Shown: one piece after another, positions 8,894-16,543 of the stretch
How positions within the stretch are numbered: the stretch's first letter is position 1
How the letters are laid out: the number at the start of each line of letters is the position of its first letter
DNA from: Kordiimonas laminariae
GTDB lineage: Bacteria; Pseudomonadota; Alphaproteobacteria; Sphingomonadales; Kordiimonadaceae
Assembly: GCF_023008165.1 (NCBI RefSeq)
Contig: NZ_JAKQZA010000008.1
Coordinates: 1-64,000 of the forward strand
Direction of reading: 5' to 3'
DNA length: 64,000 nt
Program-made: the position numbers and the translations under genes
Notes under the pieces: generated by a model
What the model was told of the DNA's origin: nothing
The model's input: only the letters and a program-made list of their open reading frames with translations
Database searches by the model: none

Positions 8894-9916
8894 TTACCGG
8901 TAAATTTTTACAACTTGGTCAGTTTTCAAAACTTTGACCGATAAGCTATTTTCAAGCAATTCTAATACCGTCTGCAGATCATCTGTGTATAATATGCCTG
9001 AAAACTTCAAGGCCCTAACGGAGCTATCAAGCATCACATCTACACCAAAATATCTGTTGATATCTTGGGCTACTACCTCAAGAGAAACCTCTTCATATAT
9101 CAGTTGTCCATCATGCCATGATAAAACATCATCGGCATTGACATCCAAAGCAAAACCTAACGCGCGTCCTTCGCTATGACGTAATTGCTTTCCGGCCGTT
9201 AATTGCCTGTGATCATCGCTGTTGGTTTCTGTCAGTGACACTACGTTCACCGTACCCTCAGTCACAGTAATGATTACATCACTTTTATGGCGCATTACAT
9301 TGAAGATAGTTCCGGTTACTTCAATCCGTATATCACCAGCCGTTACCCAAAAAGGCTTATTATCATCTTTGGCGACATTGAAGGTAACCTCACCTCTCTG
9401 CAATACGGCACTGCGAGTTTCAGCATTGATTGCAAACTCAACCTGACTATCAATATTGATGTCTATTTGGCTTCCATCTTCCAAAAAGAGACTTTTTCGG
9501 GGTGTATCAAGAGCTTGATATATAATGGGTTCACCAACAGGGGTTTGTGCATCCTGTAAGAAAAAAGGTAAAAAGGCGAATATAAAAAATGTTGCTGCCA
9601 CCAAGCCTGCCCATATGGTTTTATAATCATGGAACCAACTTCTGGCGGCTATTTCTGTGGTACCTTCAAATACCGGCTGAATAGTAACACTATCAGTATT
9701 TTTATATTCTATGTCTGCGCGGGTCAAACCATCCAGGTTCACTGCCACATCATGAAGCTTTTCATAGGCTTTTGCATGATCAGGGTTACTAGATAACCAA
9801 TATGTTAACGCATCAAGATCTTCCATAGTGACTTGATCACTCTGAATCTTTGCATACCATTCAGCAGCTTCTTCTATAACTTGCGCATCTAAGTTTTTAT
9901 ATTGATCGTTATCCAT
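8894..9916 (-). CDS. FecR-family transmembrane anti-sigma regulator
   Basis: 340 residues. The cytoplasmic N-terminal DUF4880-like helical domain (about 10-60: EEAAEWYAKIQ..., YWLSSNPDHAKAYEKL) should bind the sigma factor. A single membrane helix lies at about 100-120 (IWAGLVAATFFIFAFLPFFL). The periplasmic FecR domain (about 130-235) has the typical DGSQIDINIDSQVEF and RGEVTFNVAKD segments. The C-terminal 75 residues (SLEVVAQDINRYF... to VVKIYR) resemble the STN fold found in the receptor. It sits between the ECF sigma gene (104 bp upstream) and the TonB receptor gene (6 bp downstream), all on the minus strand. It is expected to hold the sigma factor until the receptor signals substrate binding. 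Confidence 0.9.
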   Translation of the reverse strand: MDNDQYKNLDAQVIEEAAEWYAKIQSDQVTMEDLDALTYWLSSNPDHAKAYEKLHDVAVNLDGLTRADIEYKNTDSVTIQPVFEGTTEIAARSWFHDYKTIWAGLVAATFFIFAFLPFFLQDAQTPVGEPIIYQALDTPRKSLFLEDGSQIDINIDSQVEFAINAETRSAVLQRGEVTFNVAKDDNKPFWVTAGDIRIEVTGTIFNVMRHKSDVIITVTEGTVNVVSLTETNSDDHRQLTAGKQLRHSEGRALGFALDVNADDVLSWHDGQLIYEEVSLEVVAQDINRYFGVDVMLDSSVRALKFSGILYTDDLQTVLELLENSLSVKVLKTDQVVKIYR

Positions 9917-10020
9917 TACATTCTGATACTTGTATTCTTGTTAAGAAGAAAAAACCTGTATCCCTTTATATAACGTCACAGCTAATTCATTACCCCACTT
10001 CAATCATAAAATTATTTCTC

Positions 10021-10551
10021 TCAGTGGCCATCCTTGATGTGCAACGCTATAAATTTCAACGCGCGTGACATATGTTTTTCAACAGCGCTTTTTGAAATAT
10101 TCATCTTTGCAGCGACTTCAGAATATGTCAGCCCATCTATTTTGTGTGCAATAAATGCTTCTCGAGATTTTGGTGGGAGAAGATTGATCAGAGCTAAAAG
10201 TTCATCTGTTCTTTTTTTTGAATCGACAATGTTTTCAGCGTCTGGCGCATCATAAACAGGTTCACCACCAACCGATTGCACACTTACTTCACTCCATGCA
10301 TGATCTCTGGCTTTTCTTCTAGCTAGCTGTCTTCGGTAGTCCAATGCTACATTATTTGTTATGCGTATCAAATAAGCTTCAGGATTGCTTAATGTTTGAT
10401 TACCCGTCATTTTTTGGAGTTTTAAATACACTTCCTGCACAATATCTTCCGCAATGACTTCGTCGCGGAATTGTGCAATCAAAAACCTAAGCAGGTTTGA
10501 TCTTTTTTCCAAATATAGCGCAATTAACAGTTTTTGACTGTTACTGCCCAT
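10021..10551 (-). CDS. ECF RNA polymerase sigma factor, FecI-like
   Basis: 176 residues from the chosen ATG at 10551, which has a GAGGAA site at good spacing; an in-frame ATG 7 codons earlier lacks one. Region 2 (about 15-85) includes VIAEDIVQEVYLKLQKM, and YLIRITNNVALDYRRQ is typical of ECF sigma-2. Region 4 (about 115-165) has LINLLPPKSREAFIAHKIDGLTYSEVAAKMNISKSAVEKHMSRALK. It is the first gene of the sigma - FecR - TonB receptor set and should direct transcription of the receptor gene when released from FecR. The A/T-rich upstream region holds an inverted repeat (10594-10626) that could be an operator. Confidence 0.9.
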   Translation of the reverse strand: MGSNSQKLLIALYLEKRSNLLRFLIAQFRDEVIAEDIVQEVYLKLQKMTGNQTLSNPEAYLIRITNNVALDYRRQLARRKARDHAWSEVSVQSVGGEPVYDAPDAENIVDSKKRTDELLALINLLPPKSREAFIAHKIDGLTYSEVAAKMNISKSAVEKHMSRALKFIALHIKDGH

Positions 10552-10593
10552 AGTGTATTCCTCAAAAAACAACCTGAATTGATATTTTTCTTA

Positions 10594-10626
10594 GAATAAA
10601 ATTCACTCTATAGTTGATTTTTATTC
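10594..10626. promoter_or_regulatory. Inverted repeat upstream of the ECF sigma gene
   Basis: GAATAAAA (10594-10601) and TTTTATTC (10619-10626) are perfect 8-bp arms separated by 17 bp, 43 bp upstream of the sigma-factor start. The position fits an operator over the promoter. It does not match the 19-bp Fur box closely enough to call, so the regulator is unknown. Confidence 0.35.
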
Positions 10627-10759
10627 GTTGCGACATGTTATACACTGGTAAAGGTAAAACAATACAAATCTTCGTTTTCTCAACAATCAACCTTGAGTAT
10701 ACGCCAAAATTTCACTTTTTGAGTGTTACCGTAACAATGAATCTAATCAAATAAATACA

Positions 10760-10786
10760 TGGTACTGCCGATAAGGTTTGAACGCC
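10760..10786 (-). pseudogene. Displaced 3' end of a tRNA-Thr gene (possible attachment-site scar)
   Basis: The 24 bases at 10760-10783 match the 3' end of the intact tRNA-Thr at 14470-14493 at 21 of 24 positions without gaps. The match covers the encoded CCA, the 3' acceptor strand CGGCAG and the T-loop GTTCAAA. The orientation is the same. Weaker similarity continues into the M48 gene: AGTGCGCTGCC here against AGTGCTCTACC in the tRNA, at 57 and 58 bases from the CCA end respectively. It cannot fold as a full tRNA because the T-stem and anticodon stem are broken. It lies directly after the M48 peptidase stop codon. Confidence 0.6.
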
Positions 10787-13150
10787 CTACCCCCGCTTAT
10801 AAATCAGTGCGCTGCCATCCTTTGGTAAGTGTTTTTTCAGCTTGGGCATTTGGGTTTCAACGGAAATCAGGAACCCGTTATAGGTTCCGTGGGGCCAGTG
10901 CTCTGCCAGCATATCCATGGGGGTTGGGTCTTCCGTCATATGCATGATGCTTATCCCCTTCACGGCGCAGATAAACACGGCATCTTCTTCCGCCTTATGC
11001 TTCAGGGCTTTTCTGAACAGATGGGCTTCTTTGATTTGGGGCACTTTTTTAAGCGCGCGCAGGATGGGCTGAAGGGCCTTGTCGCTCAAGCCGTGGGGCA
11101 GCAATATATCTTCATCCAGCGTAAAAAACTCCCGCTCTTCATAAGCCTCTTTTTCTATTCGCGAGTATTCTGCGAAACGTTCCCTGAAAGCTTCTGCTTC
11201 CTCTTCCTGACCGGTGCGCTCAAGATACTCCACCGCCACCTGGGTGGCTTCCGCCATATAGCTTTCATCTGCCGCTGACGCATATTTCACCATATCAAGT
11301 CCCGTTTCATCATCCGCTTCCAGCTTTAAGGCACCCAGATAAAGGTTTGCGCGGGCATTTTTGGGGAAATGCGTGTAAAGCAGCTCGTATGCTGCCTTGA
11401 GCGCCGCGCGGTCTTCCAGCTCCGCAGATAACCAGACATGTTCCGTCAATGTATCTTCATCCGCCCTGCCCTTGGCGATGGCTTTTTTGATAGCCTTATG
11501 GCGCTTTAGGTTTGAATTCCATTCGCTGTGGATCTGTAGCCATTCATTCTGCGCTTCATCCCACCATGTTTTGGTGATCGCCTCCATAACAGGGGTGTGC
11601 GCACCGCCGAGCAGTGTGGCTGCTGCCGTCTTATCCGGCGCGGGGTAAGCTTTCAGCACACTGCCGATGGCCTCCAACCTATCATACACCGATGGATGGG
11701 TATCAACGAGGCTGGTTTCCCAACTTAGGGCATCTTCCATGATATAGGCGGTCAGACCTTCAGGCACATCCCGCATATAGGCGGCGATATCCCGGAAGGG
11801 GGAAAGATCAGGCTCCGCCAGATCGCGGGCTGTCAAAAAAACATCAGGCCAGAAATGCTGGTTGAAAACCTGCCCAGAAATGAAAATACGGCTGAGCGCA
11901 CGGGCGGCTGTTTCCTGCCCAAAGGCTGCAACCATAGCCCTGTCTGCGGCATATTCATTCCGGCGGGAAAGTTCATAGCTGTAAGCCTGAAAATACGGCA
12001 CAAATTTCCTGAGGAAAAGTTTCACGAAAATCCAGCTGAGCTTTTCTTCCCTGAGCGCTGTGGCGCGTAGTGTATCCCATGAATTTCTGAGGTAATATAT
12101 CCAGGCGCCGCTGGCCCCGTGCCCGCCCGCCAGATGCCCCATTTCGTGGGCAATCACCGCCTCTACTTCATCTTCTGACAGGGTTTCAAGAAGCGGCAGG
12201 CCGACGGTAAGCGTGGTGCGCGGCAGCCACAGGAAACGGGACGCAGATTTTTGGTGAATGCTGGCGTTAAACTGATCATCAATCATCAGTGTGTGGATTT
12301 TGGGCGCGCCCACCGCCTTGCGCACACGTTCAACCGTTTGCCACAGTTCAGGGCTTTCGTCCCTCTGGATTTCAAAACCCATATCTGTTTGCTGTGGCGG
12401 TTTAAGTGCTTTCACCACACCATAAAGAAAATACCCAAGGGGCAGCACAATCACCTTCCCAAAGGCGAGACCGTATTTCCCAACCATGAAAGAAACAACC
12501 AGCGCCGTGATACCAAACCCACCAAGAAACAGCAGTGACAGCGGGATGATGCTGATACCAAACAAGCCGAGGAGCTTTACCTTCAGCGTATAAAGAAACA
12601 GGTTTTTCTTTGAGCTTTTCTCAAGCCTTTTGGCCAATTTCTGCATCTTTGGGTTTTCGCTCCAGTGCAGAATGGGTGCTTCGTCCTCTTCACGGACATT
12701 CAGCTCAAACGCCAATACATAAAGCAGGAGGAAAAAGCCCCACGCAAACAAGAGAAAGGATCGCAGCGTAAAATAAACGCCGAACAGCTCATAGGGTGCC
12801 GAATATTCATCCGCCATGGAAGCCAGCACATAAGGCACATATGTATCAGTGGTTTTATACATAACCGCTTTGGTGCCAAACAGCGCCCGCCAATCCCGTG
12901 ACGGAGCAAGCACACGCAGGCTTTCTCCCCCTTCTTCAGCCACCGTGAAAACATAGATGTGGAGTAGTTCCATTTCGCTGCGGTTTTCAGCGATTTCCAC
13001 CTCAAGCGGAATGCTGAGATCAGCCTTCATGAACAAAAGAACCTGCTCATGCTCACCGCGGATGCCGTATAGAAGGAACACGGCAAAAAGCGCCGGCAAA
13101 ACGGAAAATAAAAAGCGGATACCCACCATCACCAGTTTTGCCTTAAGCAT
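10787..13150 (-). CDS. Membrane-associated M48-family zinc metallopeptidase with long C-terminal extension
   Basis: 787 residues from ATG 13150, preceded by a G-rich site; a longer frame to TTG 13225 is less likely. Hydrophobic segments lie near the N-terminus (MVGIRFLFSVLPALFAVFLLYG), near residue 130-150 and in a pair at about 195-260. The zinc motif HEMGH is at about 331-335 in AVIAHEMGHLAGGH, and the downstream Glu lies in RRNEYAADRAMVA. This is the HtpX/Ste24-like M48 arrangement: integral membrane, catalytic site facing the cytosol or membrane surface. The last 350 residues are helical (TPR-like NARANLYLGALKLE) and unusual for HtpX, which is about 290 residues. The final codons run into a tRNA-Thr-like sequence. 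Substrates are unknown. Confidence 0.85.
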   Translation of the reverse strand: MLKAKLVMVGIRFLFSVLPALFAVFLLYGIRGEHEQVLLFMKADLSIPLEVEIAENRSEMELLHIYVFTVAEEGGESLRVLAPSRDWRALFGTKAVMYKTTDTYVPYVLASMADEYSAPYELFGVYFTLRSFLLFAWGFFLLLYVLAFELNVREEDEAPILHWSENPKMQKLAKRLEKSSKKNLFLYTLKVKLLGLFGISIIPLSLLFLGGFGITALVVSFMVGKYGLAFGKVIVLPLGYFLYGVVKALKPPQQTDMGFEIQRDESPELWQTVERVRKAVGAPKIHTLMIDDQFNASIHQKSASRFLWLPRTTLTVGLPLLETLSEDEVEAVIAHEMGHLAGGHGASGAWIYYLRNSWDTLRATALREEKLSWIFVKLFLRKFVPYFQAYSYELSRRNEYAADRAMVAAFGQETAARALSRIFISGQVFNQHFWPDVFLTARDLAEPDLSPFRDIAAYMRDVPEGLTAYIMEDALSWETSLVDTHPSVYDRLEAIGSVLKAYPAPDKTAAATLLGGAHTPVMEAITKTWWDEAQNEWLQIHSEWNSNLKRHKAIKKAIAKGRADEDTLTEHVWLSAELEDRAALKAAYELLYTHFPKNARANLYLGALKLEADDETGLDMVKYASAADESYMAEATQVAVEYLERTGQEEEAEAFRERFAEYSRIEKEAYEEREFFTLDEDILLPHGLSDKALQPILRALKKVPQIKEAHLFRKALKHKAEEDAVFICAVKGISIMHMTEDPTPMDMLAEHWPHGTYNGFLISVETQMPKLKKHLPKDGSALIYKRG

Positions 13151-13242
13151 AAGCCCCCACCGTAAAAGATTGTAAAATTCACTATTAGAGGTAGATATAC
13201 TTCCTGTGCCCGTCAAATAAAACAATTGGGAACCCCCTCCCT

Positions 13243-13743
13243 ATGCCTCACATAGAAATGGTGCCGCTTGAAAGCGTGGCAGAGGAAGTGCTTTTAACGC
13301 TGATGAATGAGCCGCAGGTGCGCGCCTTTATGCCGCTGCTTCCGGTGCCCTTCACGGCTGAACAGTGCCGCGCGTTTGTCGCTGCCAAGCAAGCGCTGTG
13401 GGCAAAGCACGGCTATGGCCCTTTCGCCTTTATCATCGGTGGTGCCTTCGCGGGATGGGGCGGTTTGCAGGATGAAGACGGGGACGCAGATTTCGCCCTT
13501 GTGCTTTCGCCCAAATTCTGGGGTTGGGGACGGCAGATTTTTATGCGCGTGGCGGATCATGCCTTCCGCGAATGGGAGATACCTTCCATCACCATCCTGT
13601 TTCCGCCAAACCGCACCAACAGCGGTGCTTTAAGCCGTGTTGGTTTCATAGCTGACGGTGAGAGCACAATAGGCGGCGAAGCCTTCCTTAAATTCCGTCT
13701 GACCCGCGAGACATGGCTTGAGCACAGCAAAACACGCCTATGA
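13243..13743 (+). CDS. GNAT-family N-acetyltransferase
   Basis: 166 residues. The pattern is that of RimJ/RimL-like GNAT enzymes: substrate-side N-terminus (EPQVRAFMP), beta strands around FAFIIGGAFAGWGGLQDED and FALVLSPKFWGWG, and a C-terminal RTNSGALSRVGFIADGE, the common N-x-x-S...L...GF signature near the acetyl-CoA pantetheine site. The usual R/Q-x-x-G-x-G/A loop is represented only loosely by KFWGWGRQ. It is divergent from the M48 gene (92 bp between starts) and convergent with the tail-collar gene. The acceptor (protein N-terminus, small amine or drug) cannot be inferred. Confidence 0.75.
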   Translation: MPHIEMVPLESVAEEVLLTLMNEPQVRAFMPLLPVPFTAEQCRAFVAAKQALWAKHGYGPFAFIIGGAFAGWGGLQDEDGDADFALVLSPKFWGWGRQIFMRVADHAFREWEIPSITILFPPNRTNSGALSRVGFIADGESTIGGEAFLKFRLTRETWLEHSKTRL

Positions 13744-13768
13744 AGCTGAAAACTGCCCGCTAAACACC

Positions 13769-13800
13769 AGGGCGCAGCCCATTTACTGCGCCTTAGTTTA
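13769..13800. terminator. Hairpin between convergent genes
   Basis: GGCGCAG (13771-13777) pairs with CTGCGCC (13786-13792) across an 8-base loop. The T-run is weak on the plus strand. It lies between the convergent GNAT and tail-collar genes and probably ends one or both. Confidence 0.5.
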
Positions 13801-13812
13801 AAGCAATATGAT

Positions 13813-14298
13813 TTAACTACGCTGCGGATACTGACCATCTACACAGATTATATAATTTAAACCCAGTGACGGCTGCATATTTTCATGTGCCGTGTTACCA
13901 CCCGCTTCACCAGACTGCATTGTTGACGCTGTGTCTAATGTAGTTACTGGTACATCACCAGACGCGACTGAACTTGTTTTAGTAGAGAAGTTCAATGCAT
14001 GATTATGCACAGGCATCTCTTGCACAGTTAAAGTAACATTTTCCACACCACGCTGAGCCCCCAGCACGCTTGGGCTTAATCCTGGTCCATTCCCTACACC
14101 AAGAGCCACCCGACCTCTCATGTCAGGGAGAGCAAATGTACGACGCCCATCACCACCGTATGTATAGCTAATTACAGAGAAGAGCATTTCATTGTGGTCA
14201 ATTTGTAAGACTTGCCCATCACAAAAGGCCCATTTTTCAGGTGCAAAGTTACCAGCCCATAATCTTACTTCACCAATAGTTCCATCATTTAATGACAT
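13813..14298 (-). CDS. Phage tail-collar domain protein (microcystin-dependent protein family)
   Basis: 161 residues from ATG 14298, which has GGGGA 6 bases upstream; an in-frame start 10 codons earlier lacks a site. The N-terminus GTIGEVRLWAGNFAPEKWAFCDGQVL and the following YTYGGDGRRTFALPDMRGRVALGVG are the hallmarks of the tail-collar domain seen in the Mdp family. The family also has HNHAL-type segments, present here as MPVHNHALNF, and the C-terminal LNYIICVDGQYP. Related proteins occur as phage short-tail-fibre parts and as free-standing bacterial genes of unknown role, often several in tandem; here there is one, with no other phage gene nearby. It lies in the tRNA-Thr-bracketed segment. 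Confidence 0.85.
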   Translation of the reverse strand: MSLNDGTIGEVRLWAGNFAPEKWAFCDGQVLQIDHNEMLFSVISYTYGGDGRRTFALPDMRGRVALGVGNGPGLSPSVLGAQRGVENVTLTVQEMPVHNHALNFSTKTSSVASGDVPVTTLDTASTMQSGEAGGNTAHENMQPSLGLNYIICVDGQYPQRS

Positions 14299-14469
14299 AA
14301 ATATTCCCCAATAATTGTATAATACCACATATAACTGTACACCATCTTAGACCTCACACAATGGTGGAAAATGGTTTTCTAACGGAAGAAAAATACAAAT
14401 GAACACGGTACAAAAGCCAAGGCGCGGTAAGACCATGCGGGATGGATATACTAATTTATGAAAGATAAA

Positions 14470-14544
14470 TGGTGCTGCCGAGAAGATTTGAACTTCCGGC
14501 CTCTCCCTTACCAAGGGAGTGCTCTACCCCTGAGCTACGGCAGC
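14470..14544 (-). tRNA. tRNA-Thr (anticodon GGT)
   Basis: A complete cloverleaf on the minus strand. The acceptor stem is GCTGCCG/CGGCAGC with discriminator A and an encoded CCA at 14470-14472. The D arm contains AGCTCAGGGGTAGAGC. The anticodon stem CTCCC/GGGAG encloses loop TTGGTAA, giving anticodon GGT for ACC threonine codons. The T-loop is GTTCAAATC. The 3' end faces the tail-collar gene and the M48 region, at whose far end a fragment of the same tRNA recurs. Confidence 0.95.
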
Positions 14545-14703
14545 ACTTTATAAGGCAGGTTGCACGTGTTGTGCAGGGCGGTCTATTGCCATATGTATAG
14601 CGTGCGTGCAAGCAAAAACATACGCAGGTTTGCAAATTCTCCTTGCCCGTCCATGGCAATTTTTCCTATGAGCAAGAGAGGAAAACATAGGGACAATACC
14701 TCC

Positions 14704-14868
14704 ATGGCGGATGAGACAGATAAAAAGGCGGAAAAAGCGGCAATGAAAGCCAAGGACCGTCCTTCGGAAAAGCTGAAATCAGATGATAAGCAGGCCCGGC
14801 TTGCCGAAGCCCTACGCGCCAACCTGAGACGCCGCAAAAGCCAATCCCGCGAACGTAAGGACGACTGA
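14704..14868 (+). CDS. Small charged hypothetical protein
   Basis: 54 residues from ATG 14704. Earlier in-frame ATGs at 14668 and 14560 overlap or approach the tRNA gene and are less likely. The protein is Lys/Glu/Arg-rich, with a central ARLAEALRANLRRRK helix. No cysteines, signal or membrane segment are present. Similar short, highly charged proteins occur downstream of tRNA genes in alphaproteobacteria, but no family can be named with confidence. It is followed by 152 bp before dcd. Confidence 0.5.
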   Translation: MADETDKKAEKAAMKAKDRPSEKLKSDDKQARLAEALRANLRRRKSQSRERKDD

Positions 14869-15020
14869 AGATTGTTGACCTTTTGGTCAGCCCCAGCCGT
14901 TGATATACCTAAGCTTCAAGCATTTCACAGGTGTGTGAATTCTTCCTTGTGCATGCCTGGTTTCTGGCCTACTACTTAGGGCTATATTCAGTAAATTTAT
15001 AAAAATCCGGGAGAGCGCAC

Positions 15021-15575
15021 ATGGCTATTATGTCTGATAAATGGATCAGGGAAATGTCACAACAGCACGGCATGATCGAACCATTTGTAGATGGCCAGGT
15101 GCGGGACGATAATATTTCTTACGGGCTATCTTCTTACGGCTATGATGCGCGGGTAGCGCCTGAGTTCAAGATTTTCACCAATGTGGATAGCGCTGTAGTG
15201 GACCCGAAGAATTTCTCTGACAAAAGCTTTGTGGACCGCGACACAGATGTGTGTGTGATCCCGCCAAACAGTTTTGCGCTCGCGCGCACTGTGGAATATT
15301 TCCGTATTCCCAAAGATGTGCTGACAATCTGCTTAGGTAAATCCACATACGCGCGCTGCGGCATTATTGTGAATGTAACGCCGCTTGAACCGGGCTGGGA
15401 AGGTCATGTAACGCTTGAGTTTTCGAACACCACACCACTGCCCGCAAAAATTTATGCCAACGAAGGCGCGTGTCAGTTCCTGTTCCTTCAAGGCAATGAG
15501 CCGTGTGAAGTGGCTTACAGCGACCGTTCAGGCAAATATCAGGGCCAACGGGGCGTAACACTGCCGAAACTATAG
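15021..15575 (+). CDS. dcd: dCTP deaminase
   Basis: 184 residues, the usual length. Dcd deaminates dCTP to dUTP, feeding dUTPase and thymidylate synthesis in the cytosol. The signature region is intact: [20 protein letters not shown], followed by [17 protein letters not shown] with the catalytic Glu, and GACQFLFL. The N-terminal [13 protein letters not shown] segment is typical of the trimeric Dcd fold. The start ATG is preceded by GGGAGAG at good spacing. It stands alone on the plus strand, with a minus-strand terminator for the next gene directly downstream. Confidence 0.95.
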   Translation: MAIMSDKWIREMSQQHGMIEPFVDGQVRDDNISYGLSSYGYDARVAPEFKIFTNVDSAVVDPKNFSDKSFVDRDTDVCVIPPNSFALARTVEYFRIPKDVLTICLGKSTYARCGIIVNVTPLEPGWEGHVTLEFSNTTPLPAKIYANEGACQFLFLQGNEPCEVAYSDRSGKYQGQRGVTLPKL

Positions 15576-15593
15576 GCTACTCTTTCTTCCGAG

Positions 15594-15640
15594 ACTAAAA
15601 AAAACTGGCCCGACATGCGGGGGGAACCGTGCCGGGCCAG
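15594..15640 (-). terminator. Rho-independent terminator of the MipA/OmpV gene
   Basis: CTGGCCCG (15605-15612) pairs with CGGGCCAG (15633-15640) in an imperfect longer stem. On the minus strand it is followed by eight T residues. It ends the minus-strand gene that stops at 15687. On the plus strand, where dcd ends, no T-run follows. Confidence 0.8.
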
Positions 15641-15686
15641 CCGCGAGGTTGGCATAGAGCGTATGCAGGTTATAGGGGTTCCTGCA

Positions 15687-16445
15687 TTAGAAGCTGTACG
15701 CCAATCCGATACCTGCCATCAGGTTATGTCGTTTACTTACAATCGGGCTATCAGCTGCCTGCGCGGGCAAACGCTCGGCTGTTGCATTCAGAAGCACGGA
15801 CCAACCACCACTGATGGGATATGTGGCAGAGGCATCAAGGAACGGATACCAACCGCTTTCCACTTCATAGAGCGCAAAACCAGCGGCGCTATCAACCGCC
15901 CTCACACCGTAGAGGAATGTCCCAAGTTCTGATGAGCGGTGGCTCGCGCCTGCGTCCATGTTCAGGAATAGCGGCCCAATCGCCCCCTGCCACGTGCCGC
16001 CAAAGGTAAACTCTTCCCCTTCATGGGCGTTTGTTACATCCTTGAGAAACTGTCCATAGAGAGAGAATTCACCATGGGTATAGGAAGCATGAGCACCCAC
16101 TTCAAAGGCGAAGTCACGGTCAAAATCGTTCAGGCGGTCATCGTTTGCGAAATCAATCTCTGAAATACGAAGTGAACCAACAGCTGAGAAACTGAAAGGC
16201 CCCGTATCAAACGGGTGCAAGTAAAGATTTGTCGTTTCAAATGTCAGATACTCATTCTGGTAAAAGATAAACGGCATCGGCAGGATTTGTGGCTTACCGA
16301 TAAGAGCAGATTGCCCACCACCTGTAAACACACCCACGGTGAGTGTGCTGGATGGTTGTTCCTGCTCGCTTTCCTGCGCGTTCGCAGCAGCAGGCAGTAT
16401 AGCCATGAGCATCAATGCTCCAAGTCCTCGTGTCGTAACTCGCAT
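15687..16445 (-). CDS. MipA/OmpV-family outer-membrane protein
   Basis: 252 residues from ATG 16445, preceded by AGGAG; an ATG 7 codons earlier is less well placed. The signal peptide (about 1-22) ends ILPAAANA-QE. The mature protein shows alternating beta strands, a VGVFTGGGQSALIGKPQILPMPFIFYQNEYLTFE-type start and a C-terminal SKRHNLMAGIGLAYSF ending in Phe, the features of MipA/OmpV porin-like barrels. MipA was named for scaffolding MltA and PBP1B in E. coli; many family members are simply small-molecule-responsive outer-membrane proteins. It lies 98 bp downstream of a membrane-linked AraC regulator on the same strand, which may control it. Confidence 0.85.
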   Translation of the reverse strand: MRVTTRGLGALMLMAILPAAANAQESEQEQPSSTLTVGVFTGGGQSALIGKPQILPMPFIFYQNEYLTFETTNLYLHPFDTGPFSFSAVGSLRISEIDFANDDRLNDFDRDFAFEVGAHASYTHGEFSLYGQFLKDVTNAHEGEEFTFGGTWQGAIGPLFLNMDAGASHRSSELGTFLYGVRAVDSAAGFALYEVESGWYPFLDASATYPISGGWSVLLNATAERLPAQAADSPIVSKRHNLMAGIGLAYSF

Positions 16446-16543
16446 TTTTATTCTCCTGAAACTCAAAAACCTTGGAACTTGAGCTACTGGAGATTTAGGT
16501 ATCAGGCGACCTGACCGAACGAACAGGACACCGATCCGTACGA

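Noticed and set aside
10594-10626. Fur box upstream of the ECF sigma gene
   Set aside because: The arms are 17 bp apart and do not form the 19-bp GATAATGATAATCATTATC-like pattern.
10760-10830. A second intact tRNA gene
   Set aside because: Only the 3' end matches. The T-stem and anticodon stem do not pair and there is no 5' acceptor strand, so it is treated as a fragment.
13813-14298. Prophage
   Set aside because: A single tail-collar gene with no capsid, portal, terminase or integrase nearby. Such genes often stand alone in bacterial chromosomes.
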